Source: Rathayibacter sp. SW19
GTDB taxonomy: Bacteria; Actinomycetota; Actinomycetes; Actinomycetales; Microbacteriaceae
Direction: 5' to 3'
Assembly (NCBI RefSeq): GCF_030866825.1
Contig: NZ_CP133020.1
Coordinates: forward strand, 3,224,001 to 3,288,000
DNA: 64,000 nt
How positions within the stretch are numbered: position 1 is the stretch's first letter; each line of letters starts with the position of its first letter. The notes beneath the pieces were generated by a model, which was not told the DNA's origin, searched no databases, and worked only from the letters and a program-made list of their open reading frames with translations. Made by a program: the position numbers and the translations under genes. Positions 43,820 to 51,805 of this stretch are shown here, in pieces.

Positions 43820-44695
43820 TCATTTCTCCTTCTCCGCGAACAGGTTTCCATAGCCGAGCGCGACCAGATTGTCGAAGGAGGTCTGAAGGCACTCGATCGG
43901 CGTGCGACCGTATTGTTCGTCCTGTTCGACGAGCAAATACTGCGCACCGATGGCCAGACTGGTCTCGATGATCGACGCGAAGTCGAGGTTGCCCTCGCCG
44001 ACTTCCGCGAACTGTACGATGCCGGCGAAGGCACGCGAGAACGCGCCGCCGTCCCCTGCGGCCAACGCCGCGAACGCCTCGTCGGGAATTCGGCCGATGC
44101 GGTAGTCCTTCAAATGCACCATCGCGACGCGGTCGCCATACTTCTTCAACACCGCAACGGGATCGAGCCCGCCCCGCTGTACCCAGTGCACGTCGATCTC
44201 GAGACCCATGAGCGGCGCGCGGTCCGCAATGACATCGAGCAGGTAGCGGCCGTCGTACCTTCCGAAGTCGATGTGGTGATTGTGGTAGTACAGGTCGATG
44301 CCGTGGTCTTTCAACCGTGCGGCCAGTTCATTGCTGCGATCGCAGAAGTCGAGGACCTTCGGCAGCGAGGCCATCGCGTCGTACGGCAGCATGCCGATGC
44401 GAATCATGGATGCGTCAAGCGCTTTCGCGTCTGCGACGACCTTCTCGAAGTCCTCGTCGAGCGAATCATTGGCGGCCGCGCCGCCGGCTTCGACCACGGC
44501 GGACAACGCCGCAATGTTCATGCCGAGCTCTGCGCGTGCACGCTGCAACTCCGCGACGTTCTCCGGCGTCATCGGGATCTGTGAGACCTCAACCGCGTGA
44601 TAGCCGATCTCACTGACCGCGCGCAGCGTCTCGAACGGACCATCGTGTGCGAAGTTCTGCTTCAGCATCATCGCCTGTACGCCGATCTGCGCCAT
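43820..44695 (-). CDS. Sugar phosphate isomerase/epimerase family TIM barrel (2)
   Basis: A 291-residue AP-endonuclease-2-fold protein. Ligand segments are DLYYHNHHIDF (His), GLEIDVHWVQRGG (Asp and His), AMVHLKDYRIG (Lys) and QYLLVEQDEQYG (Glu). The YHNHHxxF block is typical of family members near Gfo/Idh dehydrogenases. ATG 44695 has GAGGGG five bases upstream. It is the first gene of the operon; TACACT (minus strand, 44771-44776) is a likely -10 and the LacI operator lies just downstream of it. Confidence 0.87.
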   Translation of the reverse strand: MAQIGVQAMMLKQNFAHDGPFETLRAVSEIGYHAVEVSQIPMTPENVAELQRARAELGMNIAALSAVVEAGGAAANDSLDEDFEKVVADAKALDASMIRIGMLPYDAMASLPKVLDFCDRSNELAARLKDHGIDLYYHNHHIDFGRYDGRYLLDVIADRAPLMGLEIDVHWVQRGGLDPVAVLKKYGDRVAMVHLKDYRIGRIPDEAFAALAAGDGGAFSRAFAGIVQFAEVGEGNLDFASIIETSLAIGAQYLLVEQDEQYGRTPIECLQTSFDNLVALGYGNLFAEKEK

Positions 44696-44742
44696 CCGGA
44701 CCCCTCGCTTTGTCGTGCTCTTGCATCAGGTCGCCATGTTCT

Positions 44743-44758
44743 TGGCAAGCGATTGCCA
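44743..44758. promoter_or_regulatory. Second LacI-type operator, before the isomerase operon
   Basis: TGGCAAGCGATTGCCA: six-base arms TGGCAA/TTGCCA around a central CG. It matches the uxaC operator in 13 of 16 positions (TGNCAANCGNTTGCCA). It lies between the proposed -10 and the start of the first gene and 87 bp from the divergent dehydrogenase gene. Confidence 0.75.
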
Positions 44759-44844
44759 GCACTGCTGACCAGTGTAGCGAAAAGTCCAGCACGCAATCCA
44801 GGCCGGTGACCGGGTGAGATGACCCGCTGGGTACACTGGCCCCC

Positions 44845-45816
44845 ATGTCGAGCGAACAGCCGAGAATGCAGAGGCCCCGCGTCGGATTCGTCGGCGTCGG
44901 AACCATGGGCGAACCGATGGCGTTGAATCTCCTACGGTCAGGCCGAGTCTCGGCGGTGCTGCTCTACGCTCGTTCGCCACAACGGCTCGAGGGCCTCGTT
45001 GCCGCCGGTGCGACTGTGAGCCCGACGCCGCGGCACCTGGCAGAGGCAAGCGACGTGATCGTCTCCATGCTGCCCGATCTGCCCGAATTGCATACGCTGC
45101 TGCTCGGCGAGGGCGGCGAACACAGCGAACACAGCGAACACAGCATTCTTGCCGGAATCCGCTCCCCCACGCTCCTCGTGATTTCCTCGACGTCGGCGCC
45201 TGAAGGCGTGCGAGAACTTGCCGCGCAGTTGGCAGTCGACACACGCGGATTGCTCCGCGTCATCGACGCGCCGGTCAGTGGCGGGCCCGAGGGCGCAGCA
45301 TCCGCAGAATTGTCGATCATGGTCGGCGGTGACGCCGCCGACTTCAAGATCGTCGAACCGATCCTGCGTGCGATGGGAACTCCAGTACTGCTCGGTCCGC
45401 TCGGGTCAGGGCAGGTCGCGAAGGCATGCAACCAGCTGATCGTCGCCTCCACAATGCTCGCTCTGGCAGAAGCGAGCGTGATTGCAGAACGCAGCGGACT
45501 CGACCTCGCACGACTGCTGCCTGTGTTGCAGGGTGGCTACGCCGGCGGTCGGCTGCTCGACACCCGCGCGCAGCGCCTGATTGAGAAGGACTATTCCGTT
45601 CTGGGCGCGGCCAAGCTGCTCGTGAAAGACCTCGGCTTCGCCCGGACGCAGGCAGAGGTGACCGGCACCGTCGCACCGCAGTTGACTGCGGCATACGACA
45701 CGTACTCTGACCTGGTCGATCGAGGCTTCGGCGAGCAGGACATGAGCGTCGCACAGGCATACGTTTCGTCGCTACTGTTTCGTCACAGTGACGCCCATCC
45801 GCTGCCACCGTTCTAG
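44845..45816 (+). CDS. Beta-hydroxyacid dehydrogenase (3-hydroxyisobutyrate/tartronate semialdehyde reductase type)
   Basis: A 323-residue NAD(P)-dependent dehydrogenase. The Rossmann start is VGFVGVGTMGEPMALNLL, the substrate motif is DAPVSGGPEGAASAELSIMVGG, the catalytic lysine is in GQVAKACNQLIVA and a C-terminal KDLGFA follows. Relatives include GarR, which reduces tartronate semialdehyde. Near residues 92-100 is a (EHS)3 run from a 9-bp repeat. ATG 44845 has TACACT seven bases upstream, so it is probably leaderless. It is divergent from the isomerase operon and may share the LacI operator. Possibly cotranscribed with gnd. Confidence 0.85.
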   Translation: MSSEQPRMQRPRVGFVGVGTMGEPMALNLLRSGRVSAVLLYARSPQRLEGLVAAGATVSPTPRHLAEASDVIVSMLPDLPELHTLLLGEGGEHSEHSEHSILAGIRSPTLLVISSTSAPEGVRELAAQLAVDTRGLLRVIDAPVSGGPEGAASAELSIMVGGDAADFKIVEPILRAMGTPVLLGPLGSGQVAKACNQLIVASTMLALAEASVIAERSGLDLARLLPVLQGGYAGGRLLDTRAQRLIEKDYSVLGAAKLLVKDLGFARTQAEVTGTVAPQLTAAYDTYSDLVDRGFGEQDMSVAQAYVSSLLFRHSDAHPLPPF

Positions 45817-45909
45817 GCTGGTCACGTGCGCACGCTGCCGAGCACACCATCGGTCGGGCCCGCCTACCCCACTTTCCCCGTCAGCATCTGTTCCTGAAGG
45901 AGTCTTTCC

Positions 45910-47361
45910 GTGTCAGAAGTAGCAACAGCAAATATCGGCGTCGTCGGCCTGGCGGTGATGGGTTCTAACCTTGCCCGCAACCTTGCGAGCCGTGACGGCA
46001 ACACGGTTGCCGTGTACAACCGCACGTACGCCCGTACGGAAGAACTGCTGAGCGAACACCCGGAGGCCGGGTTCGTCGCATCCGAGAACGTCGACGAATT
46101 CGTCGCGTCGCTGGCGAAGCCGCGCACGGCGATCATCATGGTGCAGGCCGGTGCCGGCACTGACGCGGTCATCACCCAGCTGGCCGAACGGTTCGAACCG
46201 GGAGACATCATTGTCGACGGCGGCAACGCGTTGTTCACAGACACGATCCGTCGTGAGAAGGCGATTAGCGCCAGCGGCATCCACTTCGTCGGTGCCGGCA
46301 TCTCCGGCGGCGAGGAAGGCGCGCTGAAGGGCCCGTCGATCATGCCCGGCGGGTCGGTCGAGTCGTACAAGACTCTCGGGCCGATCCTCGAGTCAATCGC
46401 GGCCATTGCCGAGGGCGAGCCCTGTGTCACGCACGTCGGGACCGACGGTGCCGGGCACTTCGTGAAGATGATCCACAACGGCATCGAATATGCGGATATG
46501 CAGCTGATCGCGGAAGCCTACGACCTGCTGCGCAACGTTGCCGGGCTCTCGCCCACCGAGATCGCGGATGTCTTCACGCAGTGGAACTCGGGCGCACTCG
46601 AGTCGTACCTGATCGAGATCACCGCTGAGGTGTTGCGTCAGGTCGACGCGGAAACCGGCAAACCGTTCGTGGACATCGTTCTCGACCAGGCCGGTTCGAA
46701 GGGCACCGGCGTGTGGACCGTGCAGAACGCCCTCGCGCTCGGCGTGCCGGTCGGCGGCATCGCCGAGGCCGTGTTCGCACGGGCCGTCTCCAGCCACCCG
46801 GAGCAGCGCGAGGCCGTGCAGGCCACGATCACGCATCGCCCGACGCCGGTCGCGGTCGGCGACGGCTTCGCAGACGACGTGCGCGCCGCCCTGTACGCGT
46901 CGAAGGTCGTTGCGTACGCGCAGGGCTTCGATGCGATCATCGCAGGAGCCAAAGAATACGACTGGGACATCAACAAGGGCAATATCGCGAAGATCTGGCG
47001 CGGCGGTTGCATCATCCGCGCGCAGTTCCTCAACCGCATTGTGGATGCCTACGCTGCGAACCCGAACATCGCCTCGCTTCTCGAGGACCCCTACTTCGCT
47101 CAGGCGGTCGCAGACGGTGGGGATGCCTGGCGCCGGATCGTCTCGACAGCCGCGCTCTCAGGCATCCCGGTTCCGGGATTCGCCTCTGCGCTGAGCTATT
47201 ACGACTCGCTCGCCTCGAAGCGGCTGCCAGCCGCACTCGTGCAGGGGCAGCGCGACTTCTTCGGGGCGCACACCTACAGGCGCGTCGACAAGCCGGGCGT
47301 ATTCCACACTCTGTGGGCCGGCGACCGCAGCGAGATCGCGACGGTGCCCTCGACCCACTAG
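45910..47361 (+). CDS. gnd: 6-phosphogluconate dehydrogenase, decarboxylating
   Basis: Oxidises 6-phosphogluconate to ribulose 5-phosphate and CO2, making NADPH. The 483 residues match the long form. Features are GLAVMGSNLARNLASRDG, VQAGAGTDAVI, GISGGEEGALKGPSIMPGG, the catalytic Lys in HFVKMIHNGIEYADMQ, and IWRGGCIIRAQFL with ALSYYDS near the C-terminus. GTG 45910 has AAGGAG upstream. It links gluconokinase at 35878 to the pentose phosphate pathway. Confidence 0.96.
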   Translation: MSEVATANIGVVGLAVMGSNLARNLASRDGNTVAVYNRTYARTEELLSEHPEAGFVASENVDEFVASLAKPRTAIIMVQAGAGTDAVITQLAERFEPGDIIVDGGNALFTDTIRREKAISASGIHFVGAGISGGEEGALKGPSIMPGGSVESYKTLGPILESIAAIAEGEPCVTHVGTDGAGHFVKMIHNGIEYADMQLIAEAYDLLRNVAGLSPTEIADVFTQWNSGALESYLIEITAEVLRQVDAETGKPFVDIVLDQAGSKGTGVWTVQNALALGVPVGGIAEAVFARAVSSHPEQREAVQATITHRPTPVAVGDGFADDVRAALYASKVVAYAQGFDAIIAGAKEYDWDINKGNIAKIWRGGCIIRAQFLNRIVDAYAANPNIASLLEDPYFAQAVADGGDAWRRIVSTAALSGIPVPGFASALSYYDSLASKRLPAALVQGQRDFFGAHTYRRVDKPGVFHTLWAGDRSEIATVPSTH

Positions 47362-47404
47362 TCGGGTACCCACCCAGAATCACGCCAGCACGGGCACACG
47401 GGCC

Positions 47405-47460
47405 GTTAGTCGGCTACGTCTGTTAGTCGCCCACGTCGTCTGTTAGTCGCCTACATCATC
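47405..47460. repeat. About 20-bp tandem repeat covering the transporter stop
   Basis: Three units (47405, 47422, 47442) begin GTTAGTCG(G/C)C. On the minus strand each contains the codons GGCGAC followed by TAA, so the transporter stop and its last codons are repeated twice downstream. Confidence 0.8.
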
Positions 47461-48996
47461 CGGTGGCTTGCGAATGAAGAACGCAGCAACGATCACGAAC
47501 AGCGACAGGATCGCGCCGACGAAGAATGCGGCACTCATGCCCCCTGCCGCAGCCTGCTGAGCTGTTGATGTACCCGCAAGCGACGCGGCCTGCACCGACA
47601 TGACCGTGACGAACAGGGCTGTGCCTGCCGCGCCAGCCATCTGCTGCACAGTGCCGACGATCGCGCTGCCGTGCGAGTACAGAGACGGTTTGACCGCGCC
47701 CAGCCCGGCCGTGAACAGCGGAGTGAACAAAAGGGCGAGCCCGATGCTCAGTGTGACGTGTGCCGCAAGCACGAAGTACGGTGATGTGGTCGCGCCGACT
47801 GTAGTCAAGGCCCACATGCCTGCGCTCACGATGATCGATCCCGGCGCGGCCAACGGCATCGGACCGAACCGGTCGTAGAGCCTGCCGACGAATGGGGCGA
47901 GCAGTCCCATCACCAAACCACCGGGCAACAACAGCAGGCCGGTCTCGAGCGGTGCGACTCCCAGCACCTGCTGTAGATAGATCGGGATCAGGATGATCAC
48001 ACCGAAGAGGGTTGCCGTCGCCAACGCCATCATCGCGACCGCGACGGAAAAGATCGGCGCACGGAACGTGCGCAGGTCAAGCAGCGCGCGGTTGCTGCGC
48101 TGCAGCGCCAGCTGCCGCACGATGAAACCAACAAGTGCGGCACCGCCGACGCTCAGTGCAATCGCCATCAGGAGGTTCGAGCTCGACGCCTGACTGGCAG
48201 AACCCGCCTGGTCGCCGGCCCCGATGAGGCTCAGACCGTAGACGAGCCCGCCGAAGCCGAAGGCGGACAGCACGACCGAGAACACGTCGAGCGGCACTCG
48301 CTTGGGCTCAGTGACATTCTTCATCTGCCAGATGCCGAACAGCAGCATGCCGACCGAGATCGGCAAAACAAGCCAGAACATCCAACGCCAGGTCAGGGTG
48401 CTGAGGATCACGCCGGAAATAGTCGGGCCGATTGCCGGTGCCACCGAAATGACGATCGACACATTGCCCATGGTCTTGCCACGGCTGGCTGCGGGCACAA
48501 GGGTCATCAGTGTCGTCATCAACAACGGCAGCATGATGGCAGTGCCGCACGCCTGCACGATGCGTGCCGCAAGCAGAACCTCGAAATTCGGGGCAAGGGC
48601 GGCCAGCAGCGTCCCGAGCGAGAACGAGGTCATTGCCGTGATGTAGACCGGTCGCGTATTGAAGCGCTGCAGCAGAAACCCGGTGATCGGAATGACGACC
48701 GCCGTCGTCAACATGAACACCGTGGTCAGCCACTGCCCCGTGCGCGCATCGATGTGCAGGTCGAGCATGATGTCACGCAGAGCGACATTCATGATCGTCT
48801 CGTTGAGGATGACCACGAAGGTGGCGCTCAACAGCAGCCAGATCACGCGTGAGTTGCGCTTGGCCGTGGCAGCGCTGGCCACCCCGAGCGCAGATGCGTC
48901 GACAGCGTTTACGTCGACGGCGTGTGCGTCGACAGCGTGTGCGTCGACAGGGTGTGCGCCCGCAGTTGTCAGCGGGCCCGGCGCGGATTCTGTCAC
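47443..48996 (-). CDS. DHA2 family MFS drug exporter (14 helices)
   Basis: A 517-residue multidrug efflux protein of the EmrB/QacA type. The signature LNETIMNVALRDI in helix 1, GTAIMLPLLMTTLM in helix 4 and the antiporter motif VAPAIGPTISGVIL in helix 5 are present. Residues 17-36 are a VDAHA-type pentapeptide repeat from a 15-bp array (48896-48955), upstream of the first helix. GTG 48996 is preceded by TACGCT six bases upstream, so it is probably leaderless. Its C-terminal codons lie in another repeat. No regulator is adjacent. Confidence 0.9.
   Translation of the reverse strand: MTESAPGPLTTAGAHPVDAHAVDAHAVDVNAVDASALGVASAATAKRNSRVIWLLLSATFVVILNETIMNVALRDIMLDLHIDARTGQWLTTVFMLTTAVVIPITGFLLQRFNTRPVYITAMTSFSLGTLLAALAPNFEVLLAARIVQACGTAIMLPLLMTTLMTLVPAASRGKTMGNVSIVISVAPAIGPTISGVILSTLTWRWMFWLVLPISVGMLLFGIWQMKNVTEPKRVPLDVFSVVLSAFGFGGLVYGLSLIGAGDQAGSASQASSSNLLMAIALSVGGAALVGFIVRQLALQRSNRALLDLRTFRAPIFSVAVAMMALATATLFGVIILIPIYLQQVLGVAPLETGLLLLPGGLVMGLLAPFVGRLYDRFGPMPLAAPGSIIVSAGMWALTTVGATTSPYFVLAAHVTLSIGLALLFTPLFTAGLGAVKPSLYSHGSAIVGTVQQMAGAAGTALFVTVMSVQAASLAGTSTAQQAAAGGMSAAFFVGAILSLFVIVAAFFIRKPPDDVGD
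48896..48955. repeat. In-frame 15-bp repeat in the exporter N-terminus
   Basis: Four units of GCGTCGACAGCGTGT and variants at 48896, 48911, 48926 and 48941, encoding the AVDAH-type run. Length changes would keep the frame. Confidence 0.85.
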
Positions 48997-49114
48997 TGAT
49001 CAAGCGTACCCGGCACCGCCGACATCCGCAGGGCCAGGCGCCGCCGAGGGCGCGACCGCAATAGGCTACGAGGGTGCCGACGCGCGGGGGCGTCGCATTC
49101 GAAATGAGGGATCG

Positions 49115-49474
49115 ATGAGAGAACCGAAGTGGCGCTCAGAAGGGCAGGACCCGGACTACCGATTCTCCCTCGCGAACGAACGCACGTTCCTTGCCTGGAT
49201 TCGCACGGCGCTGGCGCTGCTCGCCGGCGGCGTTCTGCTCGAGCAGTTCTCCAGCACAATCGGGCCGCACGTCGTGGTCGTGATTCTGGCCGTCATCCTC
49301 GCCGTTCTCTCCGCCGCACTGTCGGTCATCGCCTATCGGCGGTGGCGCGCGAACGAGATCGCGATGCGCCACGCCCGGCGACTGCCGCTGACAATCGCCG
49401 TTCCGCTGGTCGCCGCGATCCTGCTGCTCGTTGCCGCCGTCATCGCTGTTCTGATTGTGGTGCCATGGCACTGA
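49115..49474 (+). CDS. DUF202 (YidH-type) membrane protein
   Basis: A 119-residue membrane protein of unknown function. It opens with the DUF202 motif DPDYRFSLANERTFLAWIRTALALLAGG and has three helices (about 28-48, 53-72, 92-115). ATG 49115 has GAGGG four bases upstream; the longer frame upstream is the shadow of the divergent exporter gene. Its end overlaps the next gene by ten bases, so the pair is coupled and the products may form one complex. Confidence 0.87.
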   Translation: MREPKWRSEGQDPDYRFSLANERTFLAWIRTALALLAGGVLLEQFSSTIGPHVVVVILAVILAVLSAALSVIAYRRWRANEIAMRHARRLPLTIAVPLVAAILLLVAAVIAVLIVVPWH

Positions 49475-49788
49475 CGCGCGACCCCGGATTGCAAGGTGAA
49501 CGCACCGCGTTGTCGTGGTCGCGCACCGCACTGGCACTTGCGATCAATGCGCTCCTGGCGCTCCGCAGTGGTTGGGACAGCGGACAGGTTGTGCTCACCG
49601 CTGTCGGCGTTGTTCTCCTACTCTGTGCCGGCGCTGCGGTCGTCTATGGCAATATTCGTGCGCGGGCCCTGGCCGGGCACACAGCGAACAGCCCGACGGC
49701 CGCGCCTGCCGGAGCGCTCGCGCTGGCGACCACCGCGACGCTGCTCGCGTGCGCGGCCGGCGTCGCATCCGTTCTCGTCCAACGTTAG
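49465..49788 (+). CDS. DUF202-like membrane protein
   Basis: A 107-residue membrane protein with the short DUF202 motif DPGLQGERTALSWSRTALAL and three helices. It is the partner of the upstream DUF202 gene, which it overlaps by ten bases, and overlaps the end of the convergent exporter by four. Such tandem DUF202 pairs are common in actinobacteria; the function is unknown. Confidence 0.85.
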   Translation: MALTRDPGLQGERTALSWSRTALALAINALLALRSGWDSGQVVLTAVGVVLLLCAGAAVVYGNIRARALAGHTANSPTAAPAGALALATTATLLACAAGVASVLVQR

Positions 49789-51203
49789 GCGTTCTCACGA
49801 CGCGACCCGCGCCCACCGGTTACGGCAACGATGGCCGCGGCCAGCGCGAACATGAGGAGCAACGCAATGGTCGCGGACGTGGGCACAGCACCGGTCGACG
49901 CGGCGCCGGCAAACGAGTAGACGGTGCTCGCGGCAGCGACTCCGAACGCGGTGCCGAGACCTCGAGTCATGTTCAAGACGCCGCTGACCATGCCTGCTTG
50001 TTCGTCGGCTCCTGCCCCCGCCACCGCGGCATTGTTCGCGGGGGTGAAGATGCCGAGGCCGACTCCGATCACCGCCAACCCGATGACAACCATCGGGCGT
50101 GATCCGGCGCTGAAAACCAAAGGCACGATGCCCAGAGCGGTCACGGTCATCCCCACCGATGTAACGACGTGTGTGGAGACACGAGAGGCAAGGAAGGCTG
50201 CGGCCGGTGCGGTCACTCCCAGGAAGAGCGGGAGAACTGCCAACTGCAGGCCCGCCGCAGCGGGCGTCGCACCGAATTGCGTCTCGAGCATAATCGGTGT
50301 GATGAACAAGAGGCCGAACAGCACCGCGTAGCTGAGCACGCTGGAGAGTATCCCGGCGCTGAAGCCCCAGCGAGCGAACAGCGACAGATCGACTAGCGGA
50401 TGCTCGCGGCTGCGCTGCAGGCGCAGAAAGATCCAGCCCAACGCGACGCCCGCGACGCCGAGCCCGATTGCCAGCGGCAACTGATCCCCCTGTCCGAAAA
50501 CAGAGAATGCCAACAGAATCGCCGCCGACGCCGGCAACAGTGTGAGCAGCCCGAACCAGTCCAGCGGAACACGCGGCGCTCTGGCTCGCGTGCGCGGCAG
50601 CAGAAACCAGCCCATGGCGAGGCCGAGGATGCCGGCGGGCAGATTGATCCAGAAGATCCACTGCCAGCCGCCGAGCCCGATGAGCACGCCGCCGACCGCA
50701 GGGCCGAGCGCCAACCCGAGTGCCTGCGCCGCACCTTGAATGCCGATGGCGCGACGCAACTCCGTGCGCCGAACATTGGTGCGGATCAGCGCGACGCTGT
50801 TGGCCTGAAGCATGGCAGCACCGACCGCTTGCAGCACGCGCATGGCCAGCAAAAGCCAGAGTGTCGTGGAGAGGCCGCAGCCGACCGAGGCCGCCGTAAA
50901 TATCGCGAAACCGTACAAATAGAGCAGCTTCCGACCGACCATATCTGCGATCCGGCCGATGGCGGCGACCATCCCGACCAGCACAAGCAGATAGATCAAG
51001 GCCACCCAAGCCACGGCCCCAAGAGACACGCCGAGACTACGATGCATGTCCGGCAGGGCCACCGTGACGATGCTGGCGTCGAGCTGACCCATGAATGCGC
51101 CGACGCAGACGGTGCCCACCGCCAGCCAGCGCGCATTCGGCAGTCGACGAATCGCGGCAGGTCGTGCCGGCTCGACGAGGAACATCGCCTTGATGTTGCC
51201 CAT
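49785..51203 (-). CDS. DHA2 family MFS drug exporter
   Basis: A 472-residue multidrug efflux protein. The helix 1 motif LDASIVTVALPDMHRSLG, the motif A-like GRIADMVGRKLLYLYG and the motif C-like GLALGPAVGGVLIG place it in DHA2; about 13-14 helices. It is divergent from a MarR regulator across 77 bp, the usual arrangement for MarR-controlled efflux. The start codon (ATG 51203) has no clear ribosome site. Confidence 0.9.
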   Translation of the reverse strand: MGNIKAMFLVEPARPAAIRRLPNARWLAVGTVCVGAFMGQLDASIVTVALPDMHRSLGVSLGAVAWVALIYLLVLVGMVAAIGRIADMVGRKLLYLYGFAIFTAASVGCGLSTTLWLLLAMRVLQAVGAAMLQANSVALIRTNVRRTELRRAIGIQGAAQALGLALGPAVGGVLIGLGGWQWIFWINLPAGILGLAMGWFLLPRTRARAPRVPLDWFGLLTLLPASAAILLAFSVFGQGDQLPLAIGLGVAGVALGWIFLRLQRSREHPLVDLSLFARWGFSAGILSSVLSYAVLFGLLFITPIMLETQFGATPAAAGLQLAVLPLFLGVTAPAAAFLASRVSTHVVTSVGMTVTALGIVPLVFSAGSRPMVVIGLAVIGVGLGIFTPANNAAVAGAGADEQAGMVSGVLNMTRGLGTAFGVAAASTVYSFAGAASTGAVPTSATIALLLMFALAAAIVAVTGGRGSRRENA

Positions 51204-51268
51204 CAGATGTGCGGGATCCGACGCATTAGCTCTGCCACAGAATTAGTCTATGTCAGATCTTTTATTGC

Positions 51269-51274
51269 TATCAT
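51269..51274 (+). promoter_or_regulatory. Leaderless -10 of the marR gene
   Basis: TATCAT, six bases before the ATG. The 51204-51280 gap also holds two TCTGNCACAGA-like boxes (near 51231 and 51249) that could be the MarR operator for both divergent genes. Confidence 0.45.
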
Positions 51275-51280
51275 CGAAGA

Positions 51281-51778
51281 ATGACTGAGCGTCCTACGAA
51301 CGATGCCAACCTCTCCGATGCCTGGTCGCTGACGCTCATCATCACCCGGCTCAGGCGAACGCTTCGCGCGAGCATCCGCAGCGAGTACTCCTGGGAGTCA
51401 CTGCCGATGGCTCAGGTCGAGATCTTGCAGGGTCTCGCTGCCCGGCCCGGCCAGCGCGTGAACGAACTCGCCGAGCGTCACCGACTGGCAAAGAACACGG
51501 TGAGCACGCTCATTCAGCAGATGGTGCTGGCCGACCTGGTTGTTCGGAGTGCCGACACGCACGACCGTCGAGCTGTCAGGCTCAGCGTGAGCGCCCACGG
51601 TTTGTCGGTGCTGGAGGATTGGCTCCACTCTCACGAGCGGCGCTTCGGCGCGGCCCTCGACCGGCTGGGTGCCGCTGATCGGCGCTCGGTGTTGGGCGCG
51701 CTGCCCGCGCTCTCCCGTCTTGTCGACGAGCTCGAGGCTTCTGAAGACCAATCCGTCGCCCGGCCGGCGCCCAATTAA
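51281..51778 (+). CDS. MarR family regulator of the adjacent exporter
   Basis: A 165-residue winged-helix regulator. The DNA-binding part is LPMAQVEILQGLAARPGQRV, then ELAERHRLAKNTVSTLIQQM with the wing DTHDRRAVRLSVSAHG. It is divergent from the DHA2 exporter at 49785-51203 and likely represses it, and itself, through the shared 77-bp gap. The effector is unknown, probably a small aromatic compound. Confidence 0.92.
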   Translation: MTERPTNDANLSDAWSLTLIITRLRRTLRASIRSEYSWESLPMAQVEILQGLAARPGQRVNELAERHRLAKNTVSTLIQQMVLADLVVRSADTHDRRAVRLSVSAHGLSVLEDWLHSHERRFGAALDRLGAADRRSVLGALPALSRLVDELEASEDQSVARPAPN

Positions 51779-51805
51779 CCGGTGTCGAAATAGCCGGCAA
51801 TCGCG

